Assembly: GCF_000716605.1 (NCBI RefSeq)
Contig: NZ_JNXE01000001.1
Span: 1-64,000, forward strand
Reading direction: 5' to 3'
Length of the DNA: 64,000 nt
From: Streptomyces sp. NRRL F-525
Lineage (GTDB): Bacteria > Actinomycetota > Actinomycetes > Streptomycetales > Streptomycetaceae
This document shows positions 9,051-18,655 of this stretch, in pieces. Numbering within the stretch: position 1 is the stretch's first letter; each line of letters starts with the position of its first letter. The position numbers and the translations under genes are program-made. The notes beneath the pieces are model-generated. The model was not told the DNA's origin and did not search any database. It saw only the letters and a list, made by a program, of their open reading frames with translations.

Positions 9051-9737
9051 TCAGGAGATGAAGTCGTGCACCTGCTCGTAGACACCGTGGTCGTTGTTCA
9101 TGTCGGTGTGCGAGATGCACCCGACGTCCACGTTGGTCGCGCCGCTCAGCTCGGCCGAGGTGTCCGGGTCGATCGCCGCGTCGCAGTCCGACCAGTAGGC
9201 CGCGTACGACACGCTGCCGGGCGTCTCGTCACCGGAGTTGAGCGCCGTGAGGAACGAACTCCCCGTCTGCATCTCCTTGCAGGACGTGTACAGCCAGCCG
9301 CACAGCGAGGCGATCGAGGTGCCGTGGTTCACGCCGGCGACCGACACGAAGTGGTCGACGTACGAGGTCCCGCCCAGGTTCTTGAGGTAGTAGCGGCTGT
9401 TGAGCGCACCCATGGAGTGGACCACCAGGTCGACCTTCGAGGCGCCGGTCTTGGAGAGGACGGACTGGATGTAGGTCGACAGCGTCGAAGCGGTCGTGAC
9501 GTTCGACTTCGTCCAGTCGTAGGAGATCGCGTACAGCTCGGAGGACGAGTAGCCGTCCGCCTCGAAGTCCGCGATCCAGTCGTCCCAGCTGGTGGAGTCG
9601 CTGCTCAGTCCGTGGACGAACACGATCGGATCGTGGCTCGCCGCGTGCGCGGGCGTCGAGGCCAGGGAGAGTGACAGAAGGAGCGAGGTGGTCACGGCCG
9701 ACAGGGCCGCGGCGATGCGACGCTTGTGGCGCTGCAT
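9051..9737 (-). CDS. Secreted lipase/esterase (alpha/beta hydrolase)
   Basis: 228 residues with a cleavable Sec signal ([13 protein letters not shown], hydrophobic core, cleavage after ...PAHA at about residue 32). The mature enzyme has the oxyanion segment [16 protein letters not shown] and nucleophile elbow VHSMG (the Ser of the triad), close to Bacillus LipA-type small lipases of family I.4. A C-terminal His occurs in [13 protein letters not shown] and an Asp in DCDAAIDPD. Four or five Cys suggest disulfides outside the cell. Ribosome site AGGAGG precedes the ATG. Lipid or ester substrates are inferred. Confidence 0.87.
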   Translation of the reverse strand: MQRHKRRIAAALSAVTTSLLLSLSLASTPAHAASHDPIVFVHGLSSDSTSWDDWIADFEADGYSSSELYAISYDWTKSNVTTASTLSTYIQSVLSKTGASKVDLVVHSMGALNSRYYLKNLGGTSYVDHFVSVAGVNHGTSIASLCGWLYTSCKEMQTGSSFLTALNSGDETPGSVSYAAYWSDCDAAIDPDTSAELSGATNVDVGCISHTDMNNDHGVYEQVHDFIS

Positions 9738-9852
9738 GATGCCTCCTGATACGGGTGGGGTTGTCAGGAGTGTCGGCGCGGGTCTACGCGCGCCGCATCG
9801 GCGAAATCGCCGGTCTTTACGGGTGAATTAACTCGCCAGTAACGTCAGTTGT

Positions 9853-12243
9853 GTGCTGACTCCGGTGAACCCCACTTCCCTAGACCGCACTTCGCCCCCG
9901 TCGCGCACCGACACCGGGCGAACCCTCGACCCCGCGCTCCCCGAAGGGGTCCGCATCCGGCTGCTCCGCGCGGTCTACGGCGATCCGCGCGCCGCCGCCG
10001 AACTCCTCCCGCGCCTGACCCCGCGCCAGGCCGCCGGCCTCGACCCCCTCCCGACCGAACCGGCGTCCCTGGCACCGGAGTTGCTCACCCGGCACCGCCG
10101 GGAGATCCGCGCCCTGCCCGACGACACGCGGCTGCTGTTGCTGCTCGCGGCGGCGGATCAGTACCCGGTCGCCACCCATGCGTTCCTCCGTGCCGTCGCG
10201 GCCGGCCGACTCGACACCCGTCCCCTGGAGTCCGCCGAGACGGCCGGGGTCGCGCACCCGACGGCCGGCGGGGTCGTCTTCCGTGACGCGTGGACGAGGA
10301 TCGCCGCGTACGAGACCGGGTCGGCGGCGGACCGGCGGGACGTACACCGGTTGTTGGCAAGGGTGTTGCGTGCGGAGGGGGAGACACCGCGGCGTTCCTG
10401 GCACCGGGGCGCGGGCGCGCTCGGCCCCAGCGTGCGGCTCAGCGCGGAACTCCGCACCGCCGCGCAACAGGCACGCGACGCTGGCGAACACCCCCTGGCC
10501 TGCGCCCTCGTGGAACGCGCCGCCGCGCTCTCCAGCGACCCGCGCGAACAGTCCCGCCTCCTCAACCGGGCCGCCGGTGACGCCTGGCAGTCCGGGGAAG
10601 GGGACCGGGCGCGAAGACTCGCGGCCGCGACGGACAGCGACGCGTTGAACGGGGTGTTCGCGTTGCGGGCGGGCAACGCGGCCGAGGCGTTCGACGCGCT
10701 GCTGATCGCGGTGGCGCGATGGGAGGCGGGGGAGTCCGCGGCCTCCTTGAGCGAGACACCCCGGTCTGCCGAGGCGAACCGGGTGACCGAGGCACCCCGG
10801 TCGACCGACGAGACAAACCGGTCGCCCGCAGCCCCGCGAACGGCCACGCCCCCGTCGACCGCGGCACCCCGAACGACCGGGACACCCCGCATCGCCATCA
10901 CCGCCGTACCCCGAACTCCCGCCCCCCACCACGCCGTTCACCTCCTCGCCCGAGCCACCGAGGCCGCTGTCTACACCGGGGACCTGAGACGGTGCCGGGA
11001 GGCGGCTGCGGTTGCCTCCCGGGTGGGGATCGTGCCGCACGGGACGCTGGGGGGACTGGCCGCCGCGTTCGAGGGGCGGTACGAGGACGCGCGGGATCTG
11101 CTCAAGGCCGCCGCCGGGAGGTGTGGGCCCGGGGGTGACCCCACCCTCCTCATCCACGCCGGGATCGCCGCGTTGATGCTCGGTGACCACACCCGTGCCA
11201 CCACCGCCACCGTGCGGGCGGCGGCCTCGGCGCGGGCGCGGGGGGCGACCGTGGTCGTGGCGCAGGCGATGGAGTTCCGGGCGTACGCCGAGTTCTGGAC
11301 CGGGCATCCGCGGGCCGCCGAGACGGCCGTGGCGGACGCCCTGTGGCAGGCCCACGCCACCGGGCAGGACAACGGCGCCTGTCATCTGCAGGCCGCGCTC
11401 GCCATGTTCGCGGCGCTCACCGGGGACGGCGACGTCTGCCGGGAACGTGCCGCCGCCGCCCGCTCGTACGCCCTCGGCCGGGGCCTGGGGCTGCCCGCCG
11501 CCCTCGCTCAATGGGCGCTCGCCTACCTGGACTTGAGCAGCGGCCGTTTCGCCGCCGCCGCGGCCCGGCTGCGTGCGCTCGCCGGGTTCGGGCCGGGGCA
11601 CGGGCACCGGGCGATACGGCACTTGGCCACCCCGCACTATGTCGAGGCCGCCGTCCGCAGCGGCGACACCCGGATCGCCCGAGCCGCACACGCCGACTAC
11701 GACCGCTGGGCACGTGCCGTGCGCAGCCCCGACGACCTTGCCCTGAGCGCCCGTTGCAGGGCCCTGCTCGCGCCCGGTGACGAAGCCGTGGACCACTACC
11801 GCGTCGCCCTCGACCTCCACGCGCACGGCACCCGAGACTTCGAACGGGCCCGCACCGAGCTGCTGTTCGGCGGCGCCCTGCGCCGACTGCGCCGCCGCAC
11901 CGAGGCCCGCGACCGCCTGCACACCTCGCTGGAGGCATTCGAGTCCTTCGGCGCCCCGCACTGCGCCGCCCAGGCCCGCGCCGAACTCCGCGCCCTCGGC
12001 ACCCCGGTGACCGCGACGGTCCTCCCCACACCGGGTGCCCTCGACCCGACCACCCGCCTGACCGCCCAGCAACTCATGGTCGCCCGCATGGCGGCCGACG
12101 GTGCCACCAACCGCGAGATCGCCGTCCGCCTCGCCCTCAGCCCCCGCACGATCGACCACCATCTACGGGGTGTCTTCAGCCGGTTGGGCATCCGATCGCG
12201 CATCGAACTGGTACGGCTGTTGGCGGAGGGGGAGGCCTCTTAG
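9853..12243 (+). CDS. Large LuxR-family transcriptional regulator without AAA ATPase
   Basis: 796 residues starting at GTG. The C-terminus (about 736-796) is a LuxR helix-turn-helix: LTAQQLMVARMAADGATNRE followed by IAVRLALSPRTIDHHLRGVF. The middle (about 190-720) consists of Ala/Arg-rich helical repeats resembling the TPR part of LAL/MalT regulators. The Walker A motif of LAL regulators is absent, so the protein looks like a LAL descendant that lost the ATPase. Residues about 290-357 form a Pro/Thr/Arg-rich low-complexity insert (repeated APRT, TPR, PRS units). The stop overlaps the bioD stop by 4 bases (convergent). Target genes unknown. Confidence 0.8.
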   Translation: MLTPVNPTSLDRTSPPSRTDTGRTLDPALPEGVRIRLLRAVYGDPRAAAELLPRLTPRQAAGLDPLPTEPASLAPELLTRHRREIRALPDDTRLLLLLAAADQYPVATHAFLRAVAAGRLDTRPLESAETAGVAHPTAGGVVFRDAWTRIAAYETGSAADRRDVHRLLARVLRAEGETPRRSWHRGAGALGPSVRLSAELRTAAQQARDAGEHPLACALVERAAALSSDPREQSRLLNRAAGDAWQSGEGDRARRLAAATDSDALNGVFALRAGNAAEAFDALLIAVARWEAGESAASLSETPRSAEANRVTEAPRSTDETNRSPAAPRTATPPSTAAPRTTGTPRIAITAVPRTPAPHHAVHLLARATEAAVYTGDLRRCREAAAVASRVGIVPHGTLGGLAAAFEGRYEDARDLLKAAAGRCGPGGDPTLLIHAGIAALMLGDHTRATTATVRAAASARARGATVVVAQAMEFRAYAEFWTGHPRAAETAVADALWQAHATGQDNGACHLQAALAMFAALTGDGDVCRERAAAARSYALGRGLGLPAALAQWALAYLDLSSGRFAAAAARLRALAGFGPGHGHRAIRHLATPHYVEAAVRSGDTRIARAAHADYDRWARAVRSPDDLALSARCRALLAPGDEAVDHYRVALDLHAHGTRDFERARTELLFGGALRRLRRRTEARDRLHTSLEAFESFGAPHCAAQARAELRALGTPVTATVLPTPGALDPTTRLTAQQLMVARMAADGATNREIAVRLALSPRTIDHHLRGVFSRLGIRSRIELVRLLAEGEAS

Positions 12244-12989
12244 ACTGCGCCGGTCGAGCGGGAGTCCCAGGTCGCCGGAGCCTCCCGCTCCCCGAACCCC
12301 TCGGCGTCCCACGTCCCGTCGAGCCGCGGCGCCAGCCAACTCGCCGCCGCGGCACGGAAGTCGGCGGGTGGCAGAGCGCCCGCCCCCTCCGGCAACGCCC
12401 CGAGCAATGGCGCCCCCGCCACCTCCGGCAGGTCCGCCACATTGCAACGCGACGCAAGGTCGGGGGAGTCGGGCCAGCTGCCGATCACCACACCCAGCAA
12501 CTCAAGCCCCTGGGAACGGAGTTCACGAGCCGTCAGTTCCGTCGTGTTCAGGGTGCCCAGACCCGCCGGCGCCACCACCAGGACCGGAGCGGCAAGCAAC
12601 TTCGCCGCGTCCGCCAGCGTGCCGCCCTCCTCGTCGAACCGTACGAGCAGCCCGCCCGCACCCTCGACCAGCACCAGGTCGTGCTCGGTCGCCAACTTCT
12701 GGGCGGCTTCGGCGATTTCGTGCGGGTGTACCGGCGCCAGACCGGCCCGGCGGGCGGCCGTGCCAGGTGCCAACGGCTCGGGATACCGGGCGAGTTCGGT
12801 CGCCGTCACCGCACCCGCGAGCCTCGCCACCTCGTCGGCGTCCCCGCGCTCGTCCGGCCGTAGACCCGTCTGCGCGGCCTTCAGGACGGCCACCGTGCGG
12901 CCGGCTGCCACCGCCGCTGCGGCTACCGCGGCCGTGGTGATCGTCTTGCCGACCTCCGTGCCCGTGCCCGTGATCACCAGTACCGGCAT
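12240..12989 (-). CDS. bioD: Dethiobiotin synthetase
   Basis: ATP-dependent carboxylation of 7,8-diaminononanoate to dethiobiotin, cytosolic. 249 residues; the family P-loop is ITGTGTEVGKTITTA, the carbamate-site Lys lies in LKAAQTGL, and VEGAGGLLVRFDEE is the second conserved segment. Last gene of the bioB-bioA-bioD order on the minus strand; it follows bioA with a single base between stop and ATG, so coupling is likely. C-terminal 25 residues beyond the fold look disordered. Confidence 0.95.
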   Translation of the reverse strand: MPVLVITGTGTEVGKTITTAAVAAAAVAAGRTVAVLKAAQTGLRPDERGDADEVARLAGAVTATELARYPEPLAPGTAARRAGLAPVHPHEIAEAAQKLATEHDLVLVEGAGGLLVRFDEEGGTLADAAKLLAAPVLVVAPAGLGTLNTTELTARELRSQGLELLGVVIGSWPDSPDLASRCNVADLPEVAGAPLLGALPEGAGALPPADFRAAAASWLAPRLDGTWDAEGFGEREAPATWDSRSTGAV

Positions 12990-12990
12990 G

Positions 12991-14283
12991 TCATCCCTCC
13001 TGTGCCGCCGCGCACACCGCGCGGGTGATCCGCGCGAGGTCGGCGTCGCCCGTGACGTACGGCGGCATCGTGTAGACGAGGTCGCGGAACGGCCGTAGCC
13101 AGACGCCCTCGCGTACGGCCGCGTCCGTCGCGGCCTTCATGTCGATGGCGTGGTCGAGCTGGACCACGCCGATGGCGCCGAGGACGCGGACGTCCTGGAC
13201 GCCGGGGATCTCCCGCGCCGGGGCCAGGCCCTCCCGCAGGCCCGTCTCGATGCGCTTGACCTCCGTCAACCAGTCCTGGTTCAGGAGGAGTTCGAGCGAC
13301 GCGCAGGCCACGGCGGCCGCGAGCGGGTTGCCCATGAAGGTCGGGCCGTGGGCCAGGACCGGTACCTCGCCCTGCGAGATGCCCTCGGCCACGCGTGACG
13401 TGCACAGGCTCGCCGCCATCGTCAGGTAGCCGCCGGTCAGCGCCTTGCCCACGCACATCACGTCCGGGGTCACCGCTGCGTGCTCCGCTGCGAACAGCGC
13501 GCCCGTGCGGCCGAAACCCGTCGCGATCTCGTCGAACACCAGCAGCACGTCATGCGCGTCGCACGCCTCGCGCAGCACGCGCAGATACGCGGGGGAGTGG
13601 AACCGCATCCCGCCCGCGCCCTGTACCACCGGCTCCACGATCACCGCGGCCAGCTCGTGCGCGTGCCGGCCGATCAGCTCGCGCAGATGATCGGCGTACG
13701 ACTCCTCGTACTCGGTCGGCGGCGCGTCCGCGAAGACCTGGCGCGGGAGCACGCCCGACCACAGCTCGTGCATCCCGCCCTCGGGGTCGCACACCGACAT
13801 CGGCTGCCAGGTGTCGCCGTGGTAGCCGCCGCGCCAGGTCAGCAGGCGCTGTTTCGCGGGGCGGCCGAGTGAGCGCCAGTACTGGAGGCACATCTTCACC
13901 GCCACCTCGACCGACACGGAGCCCGAATCGGCGAGGAAGACGTGTTCCAGGCCGTCCGGAGACATGTCGACAAGGAGCTTCGCCAGCCGTACGGCGGGCT
14001 CGTGCGTGAGCCCGCCGAACATCACGTGGCTCATCCGGCCGAGCTGCTCCCGCGCGGCCTCGTTGAGCACGGGGTGGTTGTAGCCGTGGATCGCCGACCA
14101 CCAGGACGACATCCCGTCGACCAACTCGCCCCCGCCGTCCGCCAGTCGGAGCCGCACCCCGCTCGCCGACTCCACGACGAGCGGGTCGACCCGGCCGGGC
14201 ATCGGACCGTACGGATGCCAGACGTGCCGCCGGTCCAGTTCCAGCAGCTCCGGGACGGGCAGGCGGCCGTTCGGGTCAGGCAT
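12991..14283 (-). CDS. bioA: Adenosylmethionine-8-amino-7-oxononanoate aminotransferase
   Basis: PLP enzyme transferring an amino group from SAM to KAPA to give diaminononanoate. 430 residues from [20 protein letters not shown]; typical BioA landmarks are HVWHPYGPM at the N-terminus, [33 protein letters not shown] (Asp contacting PLP) and CVGKALTGG (Schiff-base Lys). The start overlaps the end of bioB by 8 bases. A longer open frame upstream lies inside bioB and is disregarded. Confidence 0.95.
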   Translation of the reverse strand: MPDPNGRLPVPELLELDRRHVWHPYGPMPGRVDPLVVESASGVRLRLADGGGELVDGMSSWWSAIHGYNHPVLNEAAREQLGRMSHVMFGGLTHEPAVRLAKLLVDMSPDGLEHVFLADSGSVSVEVAVKMCLQYWRSLGRPAKQRLLTWRGGYHGDTWQPMSVCDPEGGMHELWSGVLPRQVFADAPPTEYEESYADHLRELIGRHAHELAAVIVEPVVQGAGGMRFHSPAYLRVLREACDAHDVLLVFDEIATGFGRTGALFAAEHAAVTPDVMCVGKALTGGYLTMAASLCTSRVAEGISQGEVPVLAHGPTFMGNPLAAAVACASLELLLNQDWLTEVKRIETGLREGLAPAREIPGVQDVRVLGAIGVVQLDHAIDMKAATDAAVREGVWLRPFRDLVYTMPPYVTGDADLARITRAVCAAAQEG

Positions 14284-15478
14284 TGGGCGCGATGTCCGTT
14301 CCGGCACCTCGACGGCGTACGGAGACCAGGTCACGGCGCAGCTCGTCCACCTGCGGCACGGGGGCGGACGTAGAGGCGGCAGCGGGGGCGGAACCGCAGA
14401 CTCCGGCGCCCTCGTGCCCGCCGCAGCCACCACCGCACCCGGCGTCCTCGTGCGAGCCGCAGCCGCCCGCCGTCGCCCGGTGCTGCGGCAGTGTCACCTC
14501 GCCCGCGCCCTCCACCTCGAAGCCCGCGTCCGCGATCATCTCCAGGTCGGCGTGGCCGGCCTGGCCCTCGCTGGTGAGGTAGTCGCCGAGGAAGATCGAG
14601 TTGGCGAGGTTCAGGGCGAGGGGCTGCATCGTGCGCAGGTGGACCTCGCGGCCGCCCGCGATGCGGACCTCGACGTCCGGGCAGACGAAGCGGACCATCG
14701 CGAGGATGCGCAGACAGCGCTGCGGGGTGAGGTGCCAGTCGGCCTCGAGCGGGGTGCCCTCCATCGGGATCAGGAAGTTCACCGGTACCGAGTCGGGGTC
14801 GAGATCGCGGAGGGAGAAGACGACGTCGACCAGGTCCTCGTCCGTCTCGCCCATGCCGGCGATGAGGCCCGAGCAGGCGGACAGGCCGGCCGCGTGCGCC
14901 TTCTGCACGGTGTCGACGCGGTCGGCGTACGTGTGGGTGGTCGTGATGTCGCCGTACGTCGACTCGGACGTGTTGAGGTTGTGGTTGTAGGCGTCGGCGC
15001 CGGCCTCGCGCAGCCGGTCCGCCTGGCCGTCGGAGAGCAGGCCGAGGCAGGCGCACACCTCGACGCCCTCGTTCTGGTCCTTGATCGCCTTGATGGTGCC
15101 CGCGACCCGGTCCACGTCCCGGTCGGTCGGACCCCGGCCGGAGGCGACCAGGCAGACGCGCTTGGCGCCTCCCGCCACACCGGCCGCCGCGGCCTTCGAG
15201 GCAGCGTCGGGTTTCAGCCACGTGTACTTCAGGATCTCGGCCTTGGAGCCGAGCCGCTGCGAGCAGTACGAGCAGTCCTCGGGGCACAGGCCGGACTTCA
15301 GGTTGACGAGGTAGTTGAGCTTCACCCGTCGGCCGAACCAGTGCCGGCGCACCTTTCCGGCCGCGGCCACGACATCCAGCAGGTCGTCGTCCGAGGTGGC
15401 GAGGACGGCGAGAGCTTCCGCGCGGGTCGGCAGCTCGCGCCGAAGCCCCTTGTCCACGAGCGTGTTCAGCAGGTCCAT
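14276..15478 (-). CDS. bioB: Biotin synthase with Cys/His-rich tail
   Basis: Radical-SAM enzyme that inserts sulfur into dethiobiotin. The radical-SAM cluster motif is [10 protein letters not shown]; further family marks are [20 protein letters not shown] and [12 protein letters not shown]. 400 residues from [14 protein letters not shown], longer than the usual 320-350 because of a C-terminal extension of about 60 residues. Its first part (about 338-365) is rich in Gly, Cys and His ([20 protein letters not shown]...CGS), perhaps a metal-binding or Fe-S-related tail, and the rest is Ala/Pro-rich. First gene of bioB-bioA-bioD, divergent from bioF. Confidence 0.95.
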   Translation of the reverse strand: MDLLNTLVDKGLRRELPTRAEALAVLATSDDDLLDVVAAAGKVRRHWFGRRVKLNYLVNLKSGLCPEDCSYCSQRLGSKAEILKYTWLKPDAASKAAAAGVAGGAKRVCLVASGRGPTDRDVDRVAGTIKAIKDQNEGVEVCACLGLLSDGQADRLREAGADAYNHNLNTSESTYGDITTTHTYADRVDTVQKAHAAGLSACSGLIAGMGETDEDLVDVVFSLRDLDPDSVPVNFLIPMEGTPLEADWHLTPQRCLRILAMVRFVCPDVEVRIAGGREVHLRTMQPLALNLANSIFLGDYLTSEGQAGHADLEMIADAGFEVEGAGEVTLPQHRATAGGCGSHEDAGCGGGCGGHEGAGVCGSAPAAASTSAPVPQVDELRRDLVSVRRRGAGTDIAPNA

Positions 15479-15624
15479 GAGGCCCGATCCTGTCCTACGG
15501 GACCGCTTGCGGCCAAGGAGAGAATGCACAAGACATGGCCTCGGGCATGTGGGTATCACCACACCATGGGCGGCCGGTCGTCCGATTAGTGTCTGTGCAC
15601 TGCCTACAAAAGCCCGGAGGAACC
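15479..15624. promoter_or_regulatory. Divergent bioB/bioF promoter region with inverted repeats
   Basis: The 146 bases between the divergent bioB and bioF starts hold two candidate operators. One is a TGTGG-N6-CCACA inverted repeat (15548-15563). The other is a pair of facing half-sites, TGCACAAGAC (15525-15534) and GTCTGTGCA (15591-15599), one base short of perfect complementarity and each near one gene. No BioQ-type TGAAC/GTTCA box is visible. GGAGG (15616-15620) is the bioF ribosome site. Operator role is a guess from symmetry. Confidence 0.3.
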
Positions 15625-16752
15625 ATGGCGTTCGGCTGGATCGACGAGCAGGCGGAGCAGCGCCGCCGCGCCGGGCTCGTACGGACCCTGCGCCCCCGTC
15701 CCGCCGACTCGCCGCTCCTCGATCTCGCGAGCAACGACTACCTGGGTCTGGCCCATCATCCCGAGGTCGTCGAGGGCGCTGCCGATGCCGCGCGGACCTG
15801 GGGCGGGGGGTCGACCGGGTCGCGGCTCGTCACCGGTACGACGGAGCTGCATGCCCAACTGGAGCGTGAACTGGCCGAGTTCTGCGGGTTCGAAGCCGCC
15901 CTCGTCTTCTCCTCCGGGTACGCGGCCAACCTCGCCGCGGTCACCACGCTCGCGCCGCACGGCTCGCTGATCGTCTCCGACGCGGGCAACCACGCCTCCC
16001 TCATCGACGGCTGCCGACTGGCGCGGGGTGCGACCCAGGTCGTAGGCCACGCCGATCCGGACGGGGTGCGCAAGGCGCTGCGGACGCACGACGGGCAGGC
16101 CGTGGTCGTGTCCGACTCGGTGTTCTCCGTGGACGGGGACGCGGCGCCGGTGGAGGCGCTCGCCGAGGCGTGCCGGGAGTTCGGGGCGGGGCTGCTGCTC
16201 GACGACGCGCACGGGCTCGGGGTGCTGGGCGACGGGGGGCGCGGGGCGCCGTACGCGGCGGGGCTCGCGGGGCGTGAGGACGTGGTCGTGACCGTGACCC
16301 TGTCCAAGTCGCTCGGCAGTCAGGGCGGTGCCGTGCTCGGGCCCGCGCGGGTGATCGACCATCTGGTCAACGCGGCGCGGACGTTCATCTTCGACACGGG
16401 ACTGGCGCCGGCGGCGGCGGGCGCGGCGCTGGCCGCGCTCACCCTGCTGCGGCGCGAGCCCGAGCGGGCTGCCCGGGCTCGCGCCGTGGCGGGTGATCTG
16501 CACACGCGGCTGACCGCCGCGGGTCTGGAAGCGGTACGTCCGGACGCCGCGGTGGTCTCGGTGCGTGCGCCGTCCCCGGAGGCGGCCGTGCAATGGGCGG
16601 CCGACTGCCGTACGGCAGGGCTGGCCGTGGGCTGCTTCCGTCCTCCTTCCGTGCCCGACGGCATCTCACGGCTCAGGCTGACCGCCCGAGCGGACCTCTC
16701 CGGGGCCGAGATCGAACGCGCTGTACGTGTGATCGGCGAGACGCGACCATGA
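15625..16752 (+). CDS. bioF: 8-amino-7-oxononanoate synthase
   Basis: PLP-dependent condensation of pimeloyl thioester with L-alanine, the step before BioA. 375 residues of the alpha-oxoamine synthase family: [56 protein letters not shown] and [16 protein letters not shown] (PLP Lys in TLSKSLG). ATG at 15625 follows GGAGG; an upstream frame extension is non-coding. Divergent from bioB, so all four late biotin genes sit within 4.5 kb. Confidence 0.95.
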   Translation: MAFGWIDEQAEQRRRAGLVRTLRPRPADSPLLDLASNDYLGLAHHPEVVEGAADAARTWGGGSTGSRLVTGTTELHAQLERELAEFCGFEAALVFSSGYAANLAAVTTLAPHGSLIVSDAGNHASLIDGCRLARGATQVVGHADPDGVRKALRTHDGQAVVVSDSVFSVDGDAAPVEALAEACREFGAGLLLDDAHGLGVLGDGGRGAPYAAGLAGREDVVVTVTLSKSLGSQGGAVLGPARVIDHLVNAARTFIFDTGLAPAAAGAALAALTLLRREPERAARARAVAGDLHTRLTAAGLEAVRPDAAVVSVRAPSPEAAVQWAADCRTAGLAVGCFRPPSVPDGISRLRLTARADLSGAEIERAVRVIGETRP

Positions 16753-16796
16753 GTCGGCGTGACACGGTCGTGCGTCGCTGATGACGGGGGAACCGA

Positions 16797-17021
16797 TCAG
16801 TGGAACGCGCTGAGGAAACCCGTCCAGCTCTCGGGGGAGAACAGCAGGGCGGGTCCTTGCGGGTCCTTCGAGTCGCGTACGGCGAGCAGCCCCGTGCGGG
16901 GGCCTGAGCGCGGACGAGCCGCCTCGACGCAGTTGTTCGCTCCCGTGCTGTAGCTGCTGCGCAGCCACCGCACACCGGACAGTTCAGAACTGGAAGGTAC
17001 GTTCCGAGGCAGTGCAGACAT
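16797..17021 (-). CDS. DUF397 small protein
   Basis: 74-residue DUF397 protein. Hallmarks are VRWLRSSYSTGANNCVEAA, then LLAVRDSKDPQGPALLFSPESWTGFL, matching the family's SSYS...CVEVA...VRDSK.P.G..L.F....W..F pattern. ATG preceded by AAGGAGG. Nine bases downstream of the WhiJ-like XRE gene, the standard Streptomyces partnership in which the small protein is thought to interact with or antagonise the regulator. Possibly antitoxin-like; biochemical function unproven. Confidence 0.88.
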   Translation of the reverse strand: MSALPRNVPSSSELSGVRWLRSSYSTGANNCVEAARPRSGPRTGLLAVRDSKDPQGPALLFSPESWTGFLSAFH

Positions 17022-17030
17022 GGTGCCTCC

Positions 17031-17900
17031 TTACGCGCCGTCACGTATCCCGGCGATGTAATCCGACGAATCCTCGGGCGAAAGGGCGTGGAACTGAAGG
17101 GTGTTGAAGGCCTCGGTGTAGGCCTCTAGGTCTTCTTTCCGTTCGAGGTAGAGGCTACTCGTCAAGTGGTCTAGAACAACCACGTCCAGATCAGAAGTGC
17201 TCGGAAAGGAGAAGATAACGAAAGGCCCGGTGATGCCGATGTGTGCTCCTGCGGCGAACGGCAGTACCTGAAGCCTGACTTGGGGCAGCTTGGCCGCCTC
17301 CACGAGCCGGTCCAGCTGACGCGCCATCACCCCCGGCCCGCCGACCTCCCGCCGCAGCACCGCCTCGTCGAGGACCACGCTCAGCTCCAGCGGCGGATCC
17401 GCGCGGAGCACGTCCTGCCGGGCCAACCGCACCTGAACCAGGGCGTCGAGCCGCTCGGGGCCGTCGTTGTCGAGGCCTCCCACGGCGGCCCGGGTCACCG
17501 CGCGGGCGTACTCGGGCGTCTGCAGCAGGCCGGGGACCACCGAGGTCTCCAGGGTGCGGAGCGTGCTGGCCTGTGATTCCAGGCTGATGAAGTCCCGGTA
17601 GGCGGGCGGCAGTACACCGCGATAGGCGTGCCACCAGTGGTGCCGGCCGCCGCCGTCGTCGGAGCCGGCCAACACGAGGAGCATGTCCCGAAGTTGTGGG
17701 TCACCGACCTGGTAGGCGTCCAGGAGTAACCGGACGTCGGGTGGTTTCACGCCACTCGCGCCGGTCTCGATGCGGCTCACCTTCGACTGGTGCCAGCCGA
17801 CCAGCCGGGCCGCCTCACCGCTGGTGAGCCCCGCCTCCGCACGCAACGCGCGGAGTTCGGCGCCCAGTTTCCGGCGGCGCACCGCGGGACCGTACTGCAT
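17031..17900 (-). CDS. WhiJ-like XRE regulator (HTH + DUF5753/Scr1-type), TTA-containing
   Basis: 289 residues. N-terminal helix-turn-helix (about 10-70: LGAELRALRAEAGLTSGEAA then RLVGWHQSKVSRIETGASGV), then the DUF5753-like region from about 85 (YRDFISLESQASTLRTLETS, PGLLQTPEYARAV) common to WhiJ/Scr1 proteins. Codon 58 (17727-17729) is TTA, so translation probably depends on the bldA tRNA and is linked to development. Followed by a DUF397 gene and divergent from an anti-sigma-type ATPase: a complete whiJ-like three-gene locus. Likely autoregulated from the 17901-18112 intergenic region. Confidence 0.88.
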   Translation of the reverse strand: MQYGPAVRRRKLGAELRALRAEAGLTSGEAARLVGWHQSKVSRIETGASGVKPPDVRLLLDAYQVGDPQLRDMLLVLAGSDDGGGRHHWWHAYRGVLPPAYRDFISLESQASTLRTLETSVVPGLLQTPEYARAVTRAAVGGLDNDGPERLDALVQVRLARQDVLRADPPLELSVVLDEAVLRREVGGPGVMARQLDRLVEAAKLPQVRLQVLPFAAGAHIGITGPFVIFSFPSTSDLDVVVLDHLTSSLYLERKEDLEAYTEAFNTLQFHALSPEDSSDYIAGIRDGA

Positions 17901-18112
17901 GGGTTTCTCCTTACTCCTTCCGAGCCGCCCAAATACGGTCTGGGGTCGCAGAGTTCACCGCTTCGAGCGACAGATATATGCATATCTTGGTGGATCGCCA
18001 CCGTTACCGACGCGGTAATGGCAGTCTGGCGAAGAAGCACCAGTCCGGGACCGTACTCGAACCATCCGCTCCGTGTCGGACACCGGTCCCGCGGGAAAGG
18101 GACGACCGCGCC

Positions 18113-18571
18113 ATGGCAGACCATCTGGAAGCATCCGTCACTCTGCCGAGCGATCCCGCCTCGGTCTCCACCGCCCGCACCTATGTCGTCGGGACCCTGG
18201 TGGAATGGGGGCTCGCGGCGGACACGGAGGTCGCCGACACCATCCGCCTGATCGTCTCCGAACTCGCCACCAACGCCGTACAGCACACCTTCGGGCAGTC
18301 ACCCACCTTCACGGTGGACATCGAGCTGGAGCGTGACGAACGGCTGCGCATCGGGGTCACCGACAGCCATCCCCGGTTCCCCAAACGCCTGCCGGCCGCC
18401 GTCCAGCAGGACAACGGCCGGGGCATGGTGATCATCCGCTGGCTGACCGCGGAGTGCGGCGGCAAACTCAAGGTCCGGCCCACCCTGGAGGGCGGCAAGA
18501 CGGTCTCCATCGAGGTGCCCTGGACGGTACCGGCCCGGCCGGTGACCGCCGCGGGCCAGCAGGAGCCGTAG
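18113..18571 (+). CDS. Anti-sigma-type HATPase (AbaA ORFA/RsbW-like ATP-binding protein)
   Basis: 152-residue GHKL ATPase without kinase dimerisation domain. N-box LIVSELATNAVQHTF, G1-like IGVTDSHPRFPKRL and G2 DNGRGMVIIRWLTAECG are visible, as in RsbW-like serine kinases/anti-sigma factors. The ATG at 18113 (MADHLEASVTLPSD) has AAGGGA about 14 bases upstream; the frame is open earlier but that part is not conserved. Divergent from the WhiJ-like gene, the same arrangement as other abaA/whiJ-like clusters. Its protein target is unknown. Confidence 0.82.
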   Translation: MADHLEASVTLPSDPASVSTARTYVVGTLVEWGLAADTEVADTIRLIVSELATNAVQHTFGQSPTFTVDIELERDERLRIGVTDSHPRFPKRLPAAVQQDNGRGMVIIRWLTAECGGKLKVRPTLEGGKTVSIEVPWTVPARPVTAAGQQEP

Positions 18572-18597
18572 AACAGCCTGGTGAACGTCCCTGGACA

Positions 18598-18641
18598 CCC
18601 GAGGGGGTGGCGGCCTGTCAGGTGGCCGCCACCCCCTCGGG
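18598..18641. terminator. Bidirectional hairpin terminator
   Basis: Perfect 18-base-pair stem (18598-18615 with 18624-18641) and 8-base loop between the converging HATPase and NlpC/P60 genes. No long T run, as usual for Streptomyces. It should stop both transcripts. Confidence 0.75.
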
Positions 18642-18655
18642 AGATTCGGACGGGA

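Noticed and set aside
9828..9843. TTAAC-N6-GTAAC resembling a GlnR box upstream of the LuxR regulator
   Set aside because: Second half deviates from GaAAC and there is no nitrogen-related gene beside it; such matches arise by chance.
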